From the NCBI GenBank assembly GCA_006937955.1, contig SSNP01000004.1, forward strand, positions 9,414,747-9,478,746: a stretch of DNA of 64,000 nucleotides, given 5' to 3'. The first letter of the stretch is position 1. Each line of letters starts with the position of its first letter. Source of the DNA: Pachypanchax playfairii. Its lineage: Eukaryota > Chordata > Actinopteri > Cyprinodontiformes > Aplocheilidae. The notes below the pieces were generated by a model. The model did not search any database. It was not told the DNA's origin and saw nothing but the letters and a program-made list of their open reading frames with translations. A program made the translations under genes and the position numbers. Below, in pieces: positions 23,529-34,477 of the stretch.

Positions 23529-24670
23529 TCTGACTATAGTTGAGCCAAAAGCCTTTTTTTAGTTTCTGAAATTGTGGTTGTCAAAACTCAATTAAACTTG
23601 TGAAAAATAAGGAACAAGTGATTTCTTTGTTTGGATTTGAACTTTTAGACAAGCGTTATTTGAGTTTTGTTTTGGTTGTCTTTCTATTCATGTTACATGG
23701 AAATTGAGGATGATTTTCAGGTAATGTCAACAAAATTATAAATGTTTGGTACAGTTGAAGCAAAGATGAGGTTATTGTGATCTGTGCTTAGGATATGACG
23801 CAGAATTAAAATAAAAAATTAAATTAAATTAAAAAATCATTTGCTCAGTAAATTACATATTTTCAAACATATATTTTTAAACACGCGTTGTTGTTTTTGT
23901 TTTTAAGGATTTTTAAACACAACCCAAATATAACCTCTCAAACAATGAGTGCAATGTCTTCTTTCATGCCTTGACTTACAGTAAACACACAGGTTACACC
24001 TGACAGGTAGATAGTTAACGAGACGTGGACTTCTTGTCCTCTCACAGCTTCATTCTGTCCCTAAAAGTAAAAGCTAAAAGAACAGCAGAACTTTGGCGCC
24101 CTCTGCTGGTCATATATAAATTCTAATTCAACATTTAGCGTAAATTTACACAAAAGTGAACAAAACCGGAGAGAATCCAGTGAACGAGTGTGATAACACA
24201 CAGGACTTTAGTCCTCTCAATAAAATCCCAGCAGACCACAAAAATAAAACCTTCTGAATGTTGGCTGTCATCAGCATCAAAACACATCTGAGAAAGGACT
24301 CGTTGTGGAGCTCATTAAGCTGAAGCATGGTTTGTAAAACAGCCATGAAAAGCTGTAATTCATCACACTATCCAAGAAGAAAGATTCTGGGATGTCAGGG
24401 GAGAGCATGAAAGACTAGGACTTGTAGTGAGAATGCACAGACAACATCTTGTGTTTCCTTTCTGCACATGGCTGGTTTCACAGAGGAAATGAATGTGGTT
24501 CCCGCTGGACTTCTTTTCACCAAGATAAACATGTTTACCTCATTCAGACTGACTAGAAGTTAATTCCAAATTAAGCTTCAAAGTGAAATGGTTCCCTGTT
24601 TATCAAGAGAATAAAACTGTTTCCCTTTGCTTACAGTAACTTGGGATTAATGATAATCAGGATTGGTTTA

Positions 24671-24790
24671 TCAGAATCAGAATTGGTTTAATGCCAAGTT
24701 TTATTTACACAATACAAGGAATTTATCTTGAGTGAAGGTGCAGAAAATAAAGCAAAGTAAGAATATCAAGTATATGATTTACATGACCAA
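24671..24790 (+). repeat. Decayed teleost dispersed repeat upstream of vitellogenin
   Basis: The run CAGAATCAGAATTGGTTTAA, followed by GCCAAGTTTTATTTACACAA and TACAAGGAATTTATCTTGAG, matches the end of a very common teleost repeat (intact form 'gaattagctttattggccaagt...acaaggaatttgtct', from memory). It lies about 0.7-0.8 kb before the vitellogenin ATG. Confidence 0.6.
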
Positions 24791-25185
24791 AGCATTCATG
24801 CAATAATGCAAATTTCTGTGCAATTCTCAAAAAACTGTGAGGTACAAATTACTCATGTGTTATATAAACAACCCCCCACCCCCACCCCACTGTCTCATGT
24901 ATGGAGTTCCACTGGACCTTATTCAATAGGCCAGCAGAGGAAACTTCCTGTAGCACCAACGGAAATTAATTTAATAAAAATGATAGCAATGAAAACTTAA
25001 CAGCTCAACAATTTTTAGAAAACAGAACAGTTTGAAACACAGAATCAAAAACTTTACTTTTAAACGTTTTACTTGGAAACACGTTTTGGATAATGTTATC
25101 TGAGATTTTTTGTTGTTGTTAAACATTATGTAATATTTTTTTTTCCATTTCTTCTCAGGTATTTTGTACATTATGTTGTAACTTT

Positions 25186-25189
<4 letters not shown>

Positions 25190-25241
<52 letters not shown>
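25190..25241 (+). repeat. (GT)25 microsatellite upstream of vitellogenin
   Basis: About 25 uninterrupted GT units begin just after a GTGC. They lie roughly 260 bp upstream of the vitellogenin start codon, inside the likely promoter-proximal region. Probably length-polymorphic. Confidence 0.97.
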
Positions 25242-25342
25242 GGTTGCTGTTATCATTTGTCTCTTCCGGCTCCTCTGGAACCAGATCTAATGCTCAAAAA
25301 GTTTATCTCCCCTAATGTTCATGTCACTCTGACAAAGAGACA

Positions 25343-25355
25343 GGTCGACACGACT
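25343..25355 (+). promoter_or_regulatory. Possible degenerate oestrogen response element
   Basis: GGTCG ACA CGACT lies about 110 bp upstream of the TATA box. Compared with the consensus GGTCAnnnTGACC it has one mismatch in the left half-site and two in the right, with the correct 3-nt spacer. Vitellogenin genes are classically driven by such elements. Degenerate sites occur by chance, so this is a weak call. Confidence 0.35.
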
Positions 25356-25424
25356 TACCCTCAAAGAACGAATATTTGTTTTTGACAAAGTCATTTGTCA
25401 AGAACAGACTTGTGATCTGCTCTC

Positions 25425-25475
25425 AAGGCCAAATGTGAAATGAAACCGTCCTCTTATATAAAAGGCCAAATGTGA
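25425..25475 (+). repeat. 14-bp direct repeat bracketing the vitellogenin TATA box
   Basis: AAGGCCAAATGTGA occurs twice, at 25425-25438 and 25462-25475, 37 bp apart and identical. The second copy overlaps the 3' end of the TATA box (TATATAAAAGGCC...). They may be paired factor sites or a small local duplication. Confidence 0.8.
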
Positions 25476-25499
25476 GACAGTCTCCACTCCCCTTCAACC
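25455..25499 (+). promoter_or_regulatory. Vitellogenin core promoter: TATA box and short leader
   Basis: TATATAAAAG at 25455-25464 is a strong TATA box 45 bp before the ATG. Transcription would start near 25485, leaving a 5' leader of roughly 15 nt, which is usual for vitellogenin genes. The leader is C-rich (CTCCACTCCCCTTCAACC) and leads directly into the ATG. The TATA box is seen; the start site is inferred from spacing. Confidence 0.85.
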
Positions 25500-28400
25500 A
25501 TGCGGGGTCTCCTCCTTTTCAGCCTTGTGGCCCTGGCTGGTAAGTTTATTTAATTCAATAACAACAAAACCTCTTAATCAGATTTTATTTATGAGTCATT
25601 GTGACGTGTAACAATAAAAATATATTTCTCCATTTGATATTTTTCCATGTAAACTAAACACTTAAATGTGGAAAATGATCATGAAATAAAAACACTTGCC
25701 ATGAATCATAAACTAAAGGGAAACATTTAGAAGTGACGCAGTGTCAATTTACAAAATATAAACTGGATTTATTGCAATGTAAAAAAAAAATAAATGGTAG
25801 AAATTTGCAAATAACAAACATGTTACTGCAGAAAATACTTGAAAGGATTTGCAAGTACTACTGCAACTTTTGCAAATACTTGTGAAAGAATTGTCCACTT
25901 TCACAAGCCCACTGTACAGAAATGCACAAATTAAAGTAGATTAGGAATGTTTTGATACTTTTTTCTCAAATGTTCTAATTCTGTTCAATTTGTTTAGCAT
26001 GTCAAAATCTACGATATGGTAAGTTTTTATTTGACGTTTTATTATTAAAGGAACAAAGTTCAAAAGTTTTTCACAAAGCAGGATGTTGTGACATTTAACA
26101 CTGAACTCGTCTGTCAGATTTTAGCCTGAATCCAAAGAAAACCTACGAATACAGATATGAAGGAGAGGTGAACTTTGGACTCGGCAAGCCAGACCTCGCA
26201 GAATCTGGTGTGAAAATAACGTGCAAGGTCAAAATCACTGGTGTGTCCAATGAAACGTTCCTCCTTCAGGTGAGAGTCAATATTCTGTGAATCAGTTTGG
26301 TTTTCACTTCAAAAAAACAAGAAAAAAACTGTTTTCATTATTTTTATGTGTTAAAATGAAAGATATTCAGCGCTTTAAGAATTTTGGCTTTTTATTGCCT
26401 TGTGTAAAAATCCAAGACTAAATTAAGTTTATTTTATAATTTTTTTTGTTTTAAATATCATCCCAAAGCTGCACATACATTTTTAAAGTTAGAAGTTTAA
26501 ACTGATTTCCATTTTTTAGGGAAAACATTCCTGTTTTTATTTATTTATTTATTTTTATTTATCTTAGGGAAAGGATACGTAAATTTTATCACACATTCAT
26601 GACTTTGAGAGTTTCTGTTGCCAATGTTATACCATTTGTGCATTGTGATAACGAATCTCCTTCAATCTGCTTTTGATTTAAAGGTCTCTGATCTGGATTT
26701 TGCCGAGTATAATGGATTGCCGGGGAAGAACAACTACAATGCTTCTCCGAAACTCTCCAAACGTATCGCTGCTGAGCTCACCAAACCTTTCATGTTTGAA
26801 TACACTAGTGGACACGTTGGAGACATCCACGCCTCTGCTGAGATCTCCACCACCGTCGTCAACATGGTCAGGGGGATACTCGATTTCTTCCAAGCCACTG
26901 TGAAGACCACGCAGAAGATCTATGAACTGGAGGAGGTAATTATACATGTTTGTTTCTATAAAACGTATCATCAATGAATATGTAAATGACAAGGGAGCTT
27001 TTTTTGTTTGTAGACTGGAATCCATGGCAAGTGTCAGAGCAACTATGTCATTGAAGAAGTTGTAGAAACAAAGGAGTGGAACATCACTCAGGTGGTGGAT
27101 CTCAGTAACTGCAGGGAGAGAGCAGTAATGTATAAAGGAATGGCTACCGCTGTTGAAGACAAGCTCTCCAAAGAGGTTTTTGTTTTATTTTATTTTATTC
27201 TCAGTTTAACTCATTGTGTGATTGCAAATGGATCAGCGCTAGCTCGGATTCTGTTTTCTGCTTCTTCCAACCTAGAGAGGAGAGTCTGTCATTTCCACAG
27301 TGAGATATGTTTACACAGTCAAACCAACAGCGGAGGGGGGTCTCATTACCAGAGCTCACGGCCTGGAGCGACAGTACTTCAGTCCCTTCAATGTGAAGGG
27401 TGGCACATTTGAGATGCACGCCGTGTAAGTGCAAGAAAACACATGCACATTTTGTCTGTTTGCATCACACTGCGAGCTGAGTAAATAACCTCTCCTGCAG
27501 GAAAGAACTGGAGCTGCTTGACGTGAGCGACACAGCTGCAACCATCACATCTGGACCGATGGAAAGGAAGGGCAGCATTGTTTACAAGTTTGCAGATGGT
27601 AACGTTAACATCCCAATTATGATGCAGAACCTGGACAACCCGATGCCAAAGGTGATACAAGACCAGCTCTACATTAAACTCAGAACATCATGACATAAAT
27701 TATTTATATGATGGTTTACTGAGATAAAACCATTACACAGGCAGTTGAACTGATCAAGCGTCTGGCTGAAGCAAATGTTCACAGCATTGATAATGCAACT
27801 ACAGAGGATATTATGAGGGTGTACCAGCTGATGAGAGTGATTCCTTATGAAGAACTGGAGATGATGTGGAAGCAGCTTGCAAGCAATCCAAACTACAGGT
27901 GAGTATTTAGTAGAAATCTGATGAGAACTGACACAAGTTTAAAATGTTCCATGACTCTTCAGATTTAAACCAAACAGACTTTTAGAGCTACTTTCTTATT
28001 TTCAAGCTGGTTTTGTAGCAGGATTTAAATTTGAAGTTGAAAAAAATAAGGGGGTTGCATTTAATCTTGGCTGGTCCTTTGATGTATAGCTCATGTCTGA
28101 CCAAATACTGCATTTTGGTGTTTTTGAGACTTTTTCTGTTTTGTTTTATTGGACAGATATTACCTCGGTTGTTTACTTTCTAATTCTTCTAAAATGCTAC
28201 ATTCATTTTGGTTTGTTTGTTTATCAGGCAGTGGTTTTTGGACCTGACATGTGAAATCGGGGATGTAAAAGCCTTGAGATTCCTGGAAAGTCGATTTCAA
28301 GCAAGAGATGTTTCACCAATTGAGCTCTGGCAGACTCTTTTGATAATTTTTGAGCATCTGGAAGCAACTCCAGAGCTGGTTGAGAAGGCTAAAGTGAGTT

Positions 28401-31400
28401 GGTCATGAAGATGAAGTGATGAGCAGTAAAGAGAAAATTTCCTCTAAACTTGAGACATATCTGTCTTTCTTTTGCAGATTTTCCTGACGATGCCATTCAG
28501 TAAATCAAACATCTATCTTTGGCACACTGTGGTTCTTTCCTATGGCTCTCTGGTGTATAAGCACTGTGCATATCACACTCCGTGTCCCATGACTGCTGTT
28601 CAGGTTGCCATCTCCAAAAAAACCTGTTTCATTTTTTGATACAGAAAGTTTCATTCTAGACATGAACGAGTACCATATATTTGTTAAAATATATTAATTT
28701 CTGCTCATTGTTGTTGCAGCCATTGCTCGACATGGCCATGGATGCTCTGAAGAGAGGCGACAGGGAGGAGATGATCCTCACTCTGAAAGCGCTGGGGAAC
28801 GCGGGACATCCAGGGAGCATTAAAACAATCATGCGTTTCCTTCCTGAAGTGGCTGCTACCCCTGTTGATCTGCCCCCTTGTGTTCAGAGTGCAGCAGTGC
28901 AGGCAATGAGACTCATCGCTCCCAGAGACCCTCACAGTGTAAGAGATACAAACAGCATGGTGCAGATCTTAGTCCATACTTCATTCATAATTGTACAACA
29001 ACTTTCTAAAAGCTGTGAAACTATTTGAGAAATTTGATGTTGCTTAAAGGTGGTAAAGAGGATTTTGCCCCGAATTTGTCATTTTTCGAGTAGTGCGCAT
29101 GCATTGTAGCCCCCCCCACCTTCCCTGAACGGCAGAAATGCCTCCATTAGAAATTTGTGAAGAAATCCCCCATTGTTTGTTTACGATCGACATTGCTGGA
29201 GTTTTTTCTGGAACTTCCACAACTTTGTTTCTTAAAACATCTCAGAGTCATCAATAGTAAGTTATTGTTACTCTTAGCAGTATACAAATGCAATTGACAA
29301 GCTTTTAGCCAATCGATAACAAATAGGATTTGTTATCAATTGTCTACTTTGATTTATGAATATCATAAATTTTTCTTTTGGAAACCAACATCTAAATTTT
29401 TTGCAAAACCCTCTTAACCACCTTTAATATAAAATAGGGAACCCATGTTGAAAAGGGGTGAATAAAATGAGTTTTATGTTTTATTTCATTCTGTTTTTAT
29501 TTATATTCTTTATTTTAATCTTTTTTCATTGTTTTTGATTCCAGATCCAAGACATCACCATGACCTTATTCCTGCACAAGAACCTTCCAGCAGAGATTCG
29601 CATGTTGGCTTTCATGATCCTCTTTGACACCAAGCCATCAATGGCTGTCGTTTCCACTGTGACATCACATCTGCTGGATGAAGAAGACCTTCATGTAGTT
29701 AGCTTTGCATACTCTTACTTGGAAAGTTTGTCTAGATCCTGGACTCCAGACAACCACTTCCTGTGCGTAGTATAAAGAACATTTGGATCTCACTTTGAAA
29801 TTTTAACCAAAAAGCTTTTTTAATCATTAATTTTATTTATTATTTATTTCTCCTATAGCTCAACTGCTTCCAGTTTAGCTGTGAAAATCCTAGCTCCTAA
29901 ATTTGGTCGTCTCAGTTATTACTACAGCAAAGCAATGCATGAAGACTGGTTCAGTGGTATGTTAAAATCCAGCCAGGGTTCTGTCATTTTCATATAAATG
30001 TAATAAAATACTACAGGATCAAGTTTTTACTTTCTCAACACAGATAAATTCCTAGCTGGCATGACATCCGAATACTTCATGTTGAAAAAGGCTAACAACA
30101 TACTTCCCACTGAGATCATGGCAAAAGGAAAACTTCATATCATCGGCAGAATTCTCCAGCTGTTGGAGGTAAAACGCTGCATGTTTTCACAGATGTGTGT
30201 CTAAATCGGACATGGTGACACAATCACAAACAATAATCCTCCTTCTTTCTTCACATGAAGCTGGGTGTTCGTGCAGATGGAATTAGAGAGCTGTTTGGAT
30301 CAAGCATTCCTGGATTTAAGGGAGATTTGAGTTTTGATGACCTCAAGGCTATTTTCAGTGTGGTAAGTGAGATGCCTCACATCTTAGAAAAAGTTATTTT
30401 TACTGTATAACTAACACGTCTTCTCATTTTCAGCTTCAAAATTGGGAGAAACTTCCAAATGATAAACCAGTTCTTTCAGCTTATTCCCGCGCTTCTGGGC
30501 AGGAGTGGTTCTATACTGATATCAACAAGGAAACCATCCGCAGCATCATCACAGTAAGGAAAGAAACAGCTTGATTTGTAATTAATATTTAGAAAAGCTA
30601 AGACTCACAACTCTGATATTTACAGTGGCTGAGTCCCTCTGCTGGAAAATCTAGTCCTCTGTGGGCTGTGATTGAGAATTTGCAGAGAGGAAGTTCGTGG
30701 GATTACATGCGGTCGTTCCTGACTATAGAGGCTCGTTATTCCCAAACAACATCTGTGGGTGTCCCTGTGGAAATTAGCAAATATTACAATTCTCTCAACA
30801 GACTTTCTTTTAAAGGTGAAGAGTCCATGTGTTCATTCTTCAAATTATGGAATTGATAAGCATTAAGAAAAACAATCTAAAATATCTCCTTTTGTTATTT
30901 TTAGCTAAAGCTGCAATAAATCCTCCACCATCAGAACATCTTGCACAGCTCCTCACTTCTGAAGTTTCACTGGAAACAGATGGTTTTGTTGGGTAAATAT
31001 ACTTAATAAAATAGTATTAAAACACATTGACAGAATTAAAAAATAATTTCCAGCACACAGTTGAGTTTGAATTGCTCTAAACTGTTAAAAACTGTTCACA
31101 TTTCTGCAAATGTCATTGTTTGACTGCAGCTTGTGTGTATCAGTCACTAACTGCAGGAATATAAACACTTCTAAACTGCTACCAAGTTTTAATATGTCTA
31201 TTTCTGAGAGTCTCTGCAATCGTCTTTAATTTCATATACTCATATTTTCTGAATTATTGGTTTCAGCATTCCCATCTGTCTTTATGAATGTTATTAAACA
31301 ATCTTTTATCCCTTGTGCCTTTTCTCAAGAGCAGTTTTCTCAGTTGATTTTTTTTTACAGATCTGCTAAGGACTTTTGGCTTTTCTACGGGATCAACACA

Positions 31401-33850
31401 GATCTGTTCCAGTCTGGTTATGAATTAAAGAGTAAAGTTTTGACTGTTATTCCGTGGAAGTTTACAGCCAAGATCAATGTTGCAGAGAAGAAATTTGAGC
31501 TTGATTTCCCCCCTTGCAGAGAAGAGATGACTCTATTTTCAGTGAGGTACAGTATTTAATTAGGATGAAAAAGCAACCAGTTGCACAAAAAGATCCTCAT
31601 TTTGCATCAACTCTGAATACATTCAGAAACTTTCACTAGACAGCAATTCCTGCTCTCTACAACAGTCCCAATTTGAGGAAGAATAAACATGTATTCTGTC
31701 TGAATGGACAGATCGGATGTTTATGCAGTATCCAGGAACATTGAAGAGCCATCTTCTGTCAAAACAACACCAATAATGCCAACTTCTGATGAAGATGTCC
31801 AAAGAAATCCAAATGAAGTAAGACAGAGTCACAACAAGGCCGTTCAGAGTCTCTTCTGCACTGTTTCAGACAACCGATTGCAGATTCCCTTTTTTTTTTT
31901 TTTTATAATCCTAACAGATTCTGATGCCAAACACCTGGTATCCATCTTCCAAGATGTGTGCTGAGAGTAACACCTATGGTTTAGGTCTCTGTGCAGAGTA
32001 CAAGTTGAAGAGACAATATTACTACGAGAAATATCCCCTGTACTACTTGTTGGGATACACCGATATGTCACTCAGCGTATTTCCAGGTGCAGTAGTGGCT
32101 TAAGGACACAAATATTCAACTTTTTTGTGATAATTGAAGTCATACTGTTCAAAGAAAAAGAGAAAAACTACTAAGAAAAATGTGAATGTTGAAATTTGAT
32201 TTACTTGCCCACTTTATAAATAACTGTGAAACCCATTATAGCATTTACAGGGTATCTAATATCTTCATGCTAACAGTCACTGCAAGCAGAACGGTGTATA
32301 ACTATTCTGATTGTTTGTTTGATGCATTGCACAAAAAATGGATTTTCTTGACTTATTTGGCTTCGCTGTAGTTTCAAAAAATAACTTACGATTTGCAAAT
32401 ATATCAGTTTTTTCTGTTCCAGTGTGGAGGAAATATTTAAGCATTTCCAAAAATAACACAAATCACACTGTACATTTTTTGTGTGACTATTTCAACCTCT
32501 TTACATTAGTTTTTTGTTAAAGTATTGCTTATGTTGCATGTGAACTGTCCTCAGCCAAAACAGAAAAACCTGTTGACAAAATCAGTTTTGAGGTTGACGT
32601 CGGCCCCAGCAGACATCCTATGAGTGCTAGCCAGCTGGTTGAGACGCTGAGAAGACTTTCTAAGGTATTTTTTGACTTGTGCAATAATATTAAGCACCTC
32701 CTCTGGTTTTTGAGTTGACAGAATTATCAAATTATTCTTAAACTGTGTTCACAGGAAGCAACAAGCAGAATAAATCTGTCATCAGATTCAGACTCAAGTG
32801 TAAAAAAATCCTATCACAGACACCACGACATGTTGATGGAGGTATGCTAAAGAAGCCTGATGGCGTGTTACTTGAGCTCCCTTCAATTGATGGAAGCACT
32901 TGTTTTCACCATCACCGGTAGTGAGCCTGCATATTGAAGCAGAATGACCTGTTTTCTGTTTCACTCCTCAGGCTTCCCCACCTGAAGCTGTCTTCAACTT
33001 CAAAGCCTTTGCCGTGAGTGAGAACCAGAAGCCCGAGGGTTATGATGCAGCCATGTACTATACACCTGAGGCAAATGCTCAGAATGCCCAAATAATTGTG
33101 TCCCAAGTTGGGGTGAACACCAACTGGAAGATGTGTCTCGACACCAGTGTGGATGCTGATGCTGAAGCAAAGGTTGGTGGGGAAACTAAAAATAAATCTA
33201 CTTATTTTGACTTCTTTTAATTAATTTATCTTTGTTTATCTTGTTTTTGTGTTTTTTTTTCTAGGCACATGTTAGATGGGGATCTGAGTGTCAATCCTAT
33301 GACATGTCAATGAAAGCAACAGTTGCAGAATTCAACAGTTCCAGACCGGAGCTCAAAGCCAAAGTACATTGGACCAGGATCCCAGAATACATGGCAGAAA
33401 TGGGCCAAAGGTTAAAATCATGGTTTGATTCATAAAGCAAAATATGATGGATAAAAAGAGGAAGCTTTCAGAATCTAGTCTATTAAAAAAAATTGAATCC
33501 TTTTTTTTCCCACAGACTTGAACGTTACATCCCCGGCATGGCATTCCTTTACGGATTCTACCAGGAAAGTGAGAAAAACGACAAACAGGAAGTGGCTGCT
33601 TCAGTTGCTGCTGCTTCAGAGGAAAGTCTGGATTTGAAGATTCAATTCCCAGAGGTGAATATCCTTTAAACATCTTTACAGATGTGGAAACTTGAAATTA
33701 TTTCATTACCTAGAACTTCTACAAACATGACAATTTCTTATTACTTTGTGTCCGAAGTATACGGTGTACCACAAGTCCATGTCATTCCCAATGCCAGCTG
33801 TTGTGTTTCATGACTATCCACGAAACATCACAAACTCAACGATGTTTTAA
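25500..33850 (+). CDS. vtg3: Phosvitinless vitellogenin (C type), complete, 27 coding exons
   Basis: Egg-yolk precursor, secreted by oestrogen-stimulated liver and taken up by oocytes; large lipid-transfer protein. Exons: 25500-25539, 25998-26018, 26118-26269, 26684-26935, 27014-27175, 27276-27424, 27501-27651, 27741-27898, 28228-28393, 28478-28603, 28720-28938, 29545-29762, 29859-29956, 30044-30168, 30261-30362, 30434-30553, 30626-30815, 30905-30992, 31361-31546, 31712-31817, 31918-32086, 32555-32664, 32755-32841, 32972-33172, 33265-33410, 33516-33654, 33758-33850. All phases agree and give 1257 residues. Signal peptide MRGLLLFSLVALAAC, then QNLRYDFSLNPKKTYEYRYE typical of vitellogenin N-termini. 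Lipovitellin heavy chain about 16-1036; residues 1037-1065 hold only a short SSDSDSS stretch in place of phosvitin; lipovitellin light chain 1066-1257 with YTVYHKSMSFPMPA near the end, then TAA. No beta-component, C-terminal peptide or von Willebrand D domain follows. This is the architecture of teleost VtgC (zebrafish vtg3). Tiny first exons of 40 and 21 nt are usual in vitellogenin genes. Confidence 0.95.
29044..29427. mobile_element. TTAA-ended MITE in vitellogenin intron 11
   Basis: 25-bp terminal inverted repeats differ at only two positions: the left end starts TTAAAGGTGGTAAAGAGG and the right end, reverse-complemented, starts TTAAAGGTGGTTAAGAGG. Both ends carry TTAA. It is 384 bp with no coding content. 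The best-preserved mobile element in the window, so probably the youngest of the three MITEs. Confidence 0.85.
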
Positions 33851-33860
33851 GTTTAAATAA

Positions 33861-34320
33861 GTAAGTAATCCATGAGCCATACCTAAATAAACAATATGTT
33901 TTTTTTTATGTTTTTGTATATTTATGAAAAGCAGATGAGCACAGAAGAAAAACAGGAAGCTGTGCCAGTTCTGCTTCTGTCTAAAATATGATTGTGTTGC
34001 AGGAACATGATGAAACCCAGATGGGAGCCAGACACCTGATGTATCAAGGCTGAGAAAACACCTGCAGCCAAAATGTGATGAACACCATGATCAGAGAGTG
34101 TGTTAAGAATCAGTCAGAGCCGTCAGGGTCTGAATTTATTCATTTGAGACCATGAATATTGTGAACATTGTTTTTCCAGGGAAAATGGTATAATCGCATG
34201 TCTCACTTTAAAAAAAAAAAAATGATTTAATTAAAACTCAGAACAACTTCTTTGTTTTTTGACTCGTACCCAATAAAAAGTTGCATCTACTTCACTTTCT
34301 GATTATGAAATAAATATTAA
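33861..34320 (+). terminator. Vitellogenin 3' untranslated exon and poly(A) signals
   Basis: A good donor (GTAAGT) begins at 33861, ten bases after the TAA stop. An acceptor (TTGTGTTGCAG) ends at 34002, so the 3' UTR probably has one intron and a last exon from 34003. AATAAA signals lie at 34272-34277 (CAATAAAAAG) and 34309-34314, giving a transcript end near 34290-34335. The 3' UTR splice is inferred from the site sequences. Confidence 0.6.
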
Positions 34321-34339
34321 TATGTGACCAAATCTGTGA

Positions 34340-34477
34340 AATCAGCCATCACTGTTGGCCAAGTTACAAGATGAGCTCATTAATGAGTTACTCAACAATA
34401 TCAAGTCGGACAATGATCCTCAGAAGCTGATGAAATCCCTGGAAAACATGCAGATCGTGTCACAACATCTTTGTTAA
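34340..34477 (+). pseudogene. Orphan coding-like stretch downstream of vitellogenin
   Basis: An open frame of 45 codons runs to TAA just after the vitellogenin poly(A) signals. It reads SLLAKLQDELINELLNNIKS then DNDPQKLMKSLENMQIVSQH, amphipathic and protein-like compared with the surrounding AT-rich DNA. A possible acceptor (AATCAG) ends at 34345. No upstream partner exon or start codon is visible. It could be a stranded exon of a lost gene or chance. I do not recognise the family. Confidence 0.3.

Noticed and set aside
25185..25385. Open frame starting MCVCVCV
   Set aside because: Translation of the GT microsatellite.
31257..31360. N-terminal extension of vitellogenin exon 19
   Set aside because: The frame merely stays open through the intron; the acceptor at 31359-31360 and the phase 2 join define the exon at 31361.
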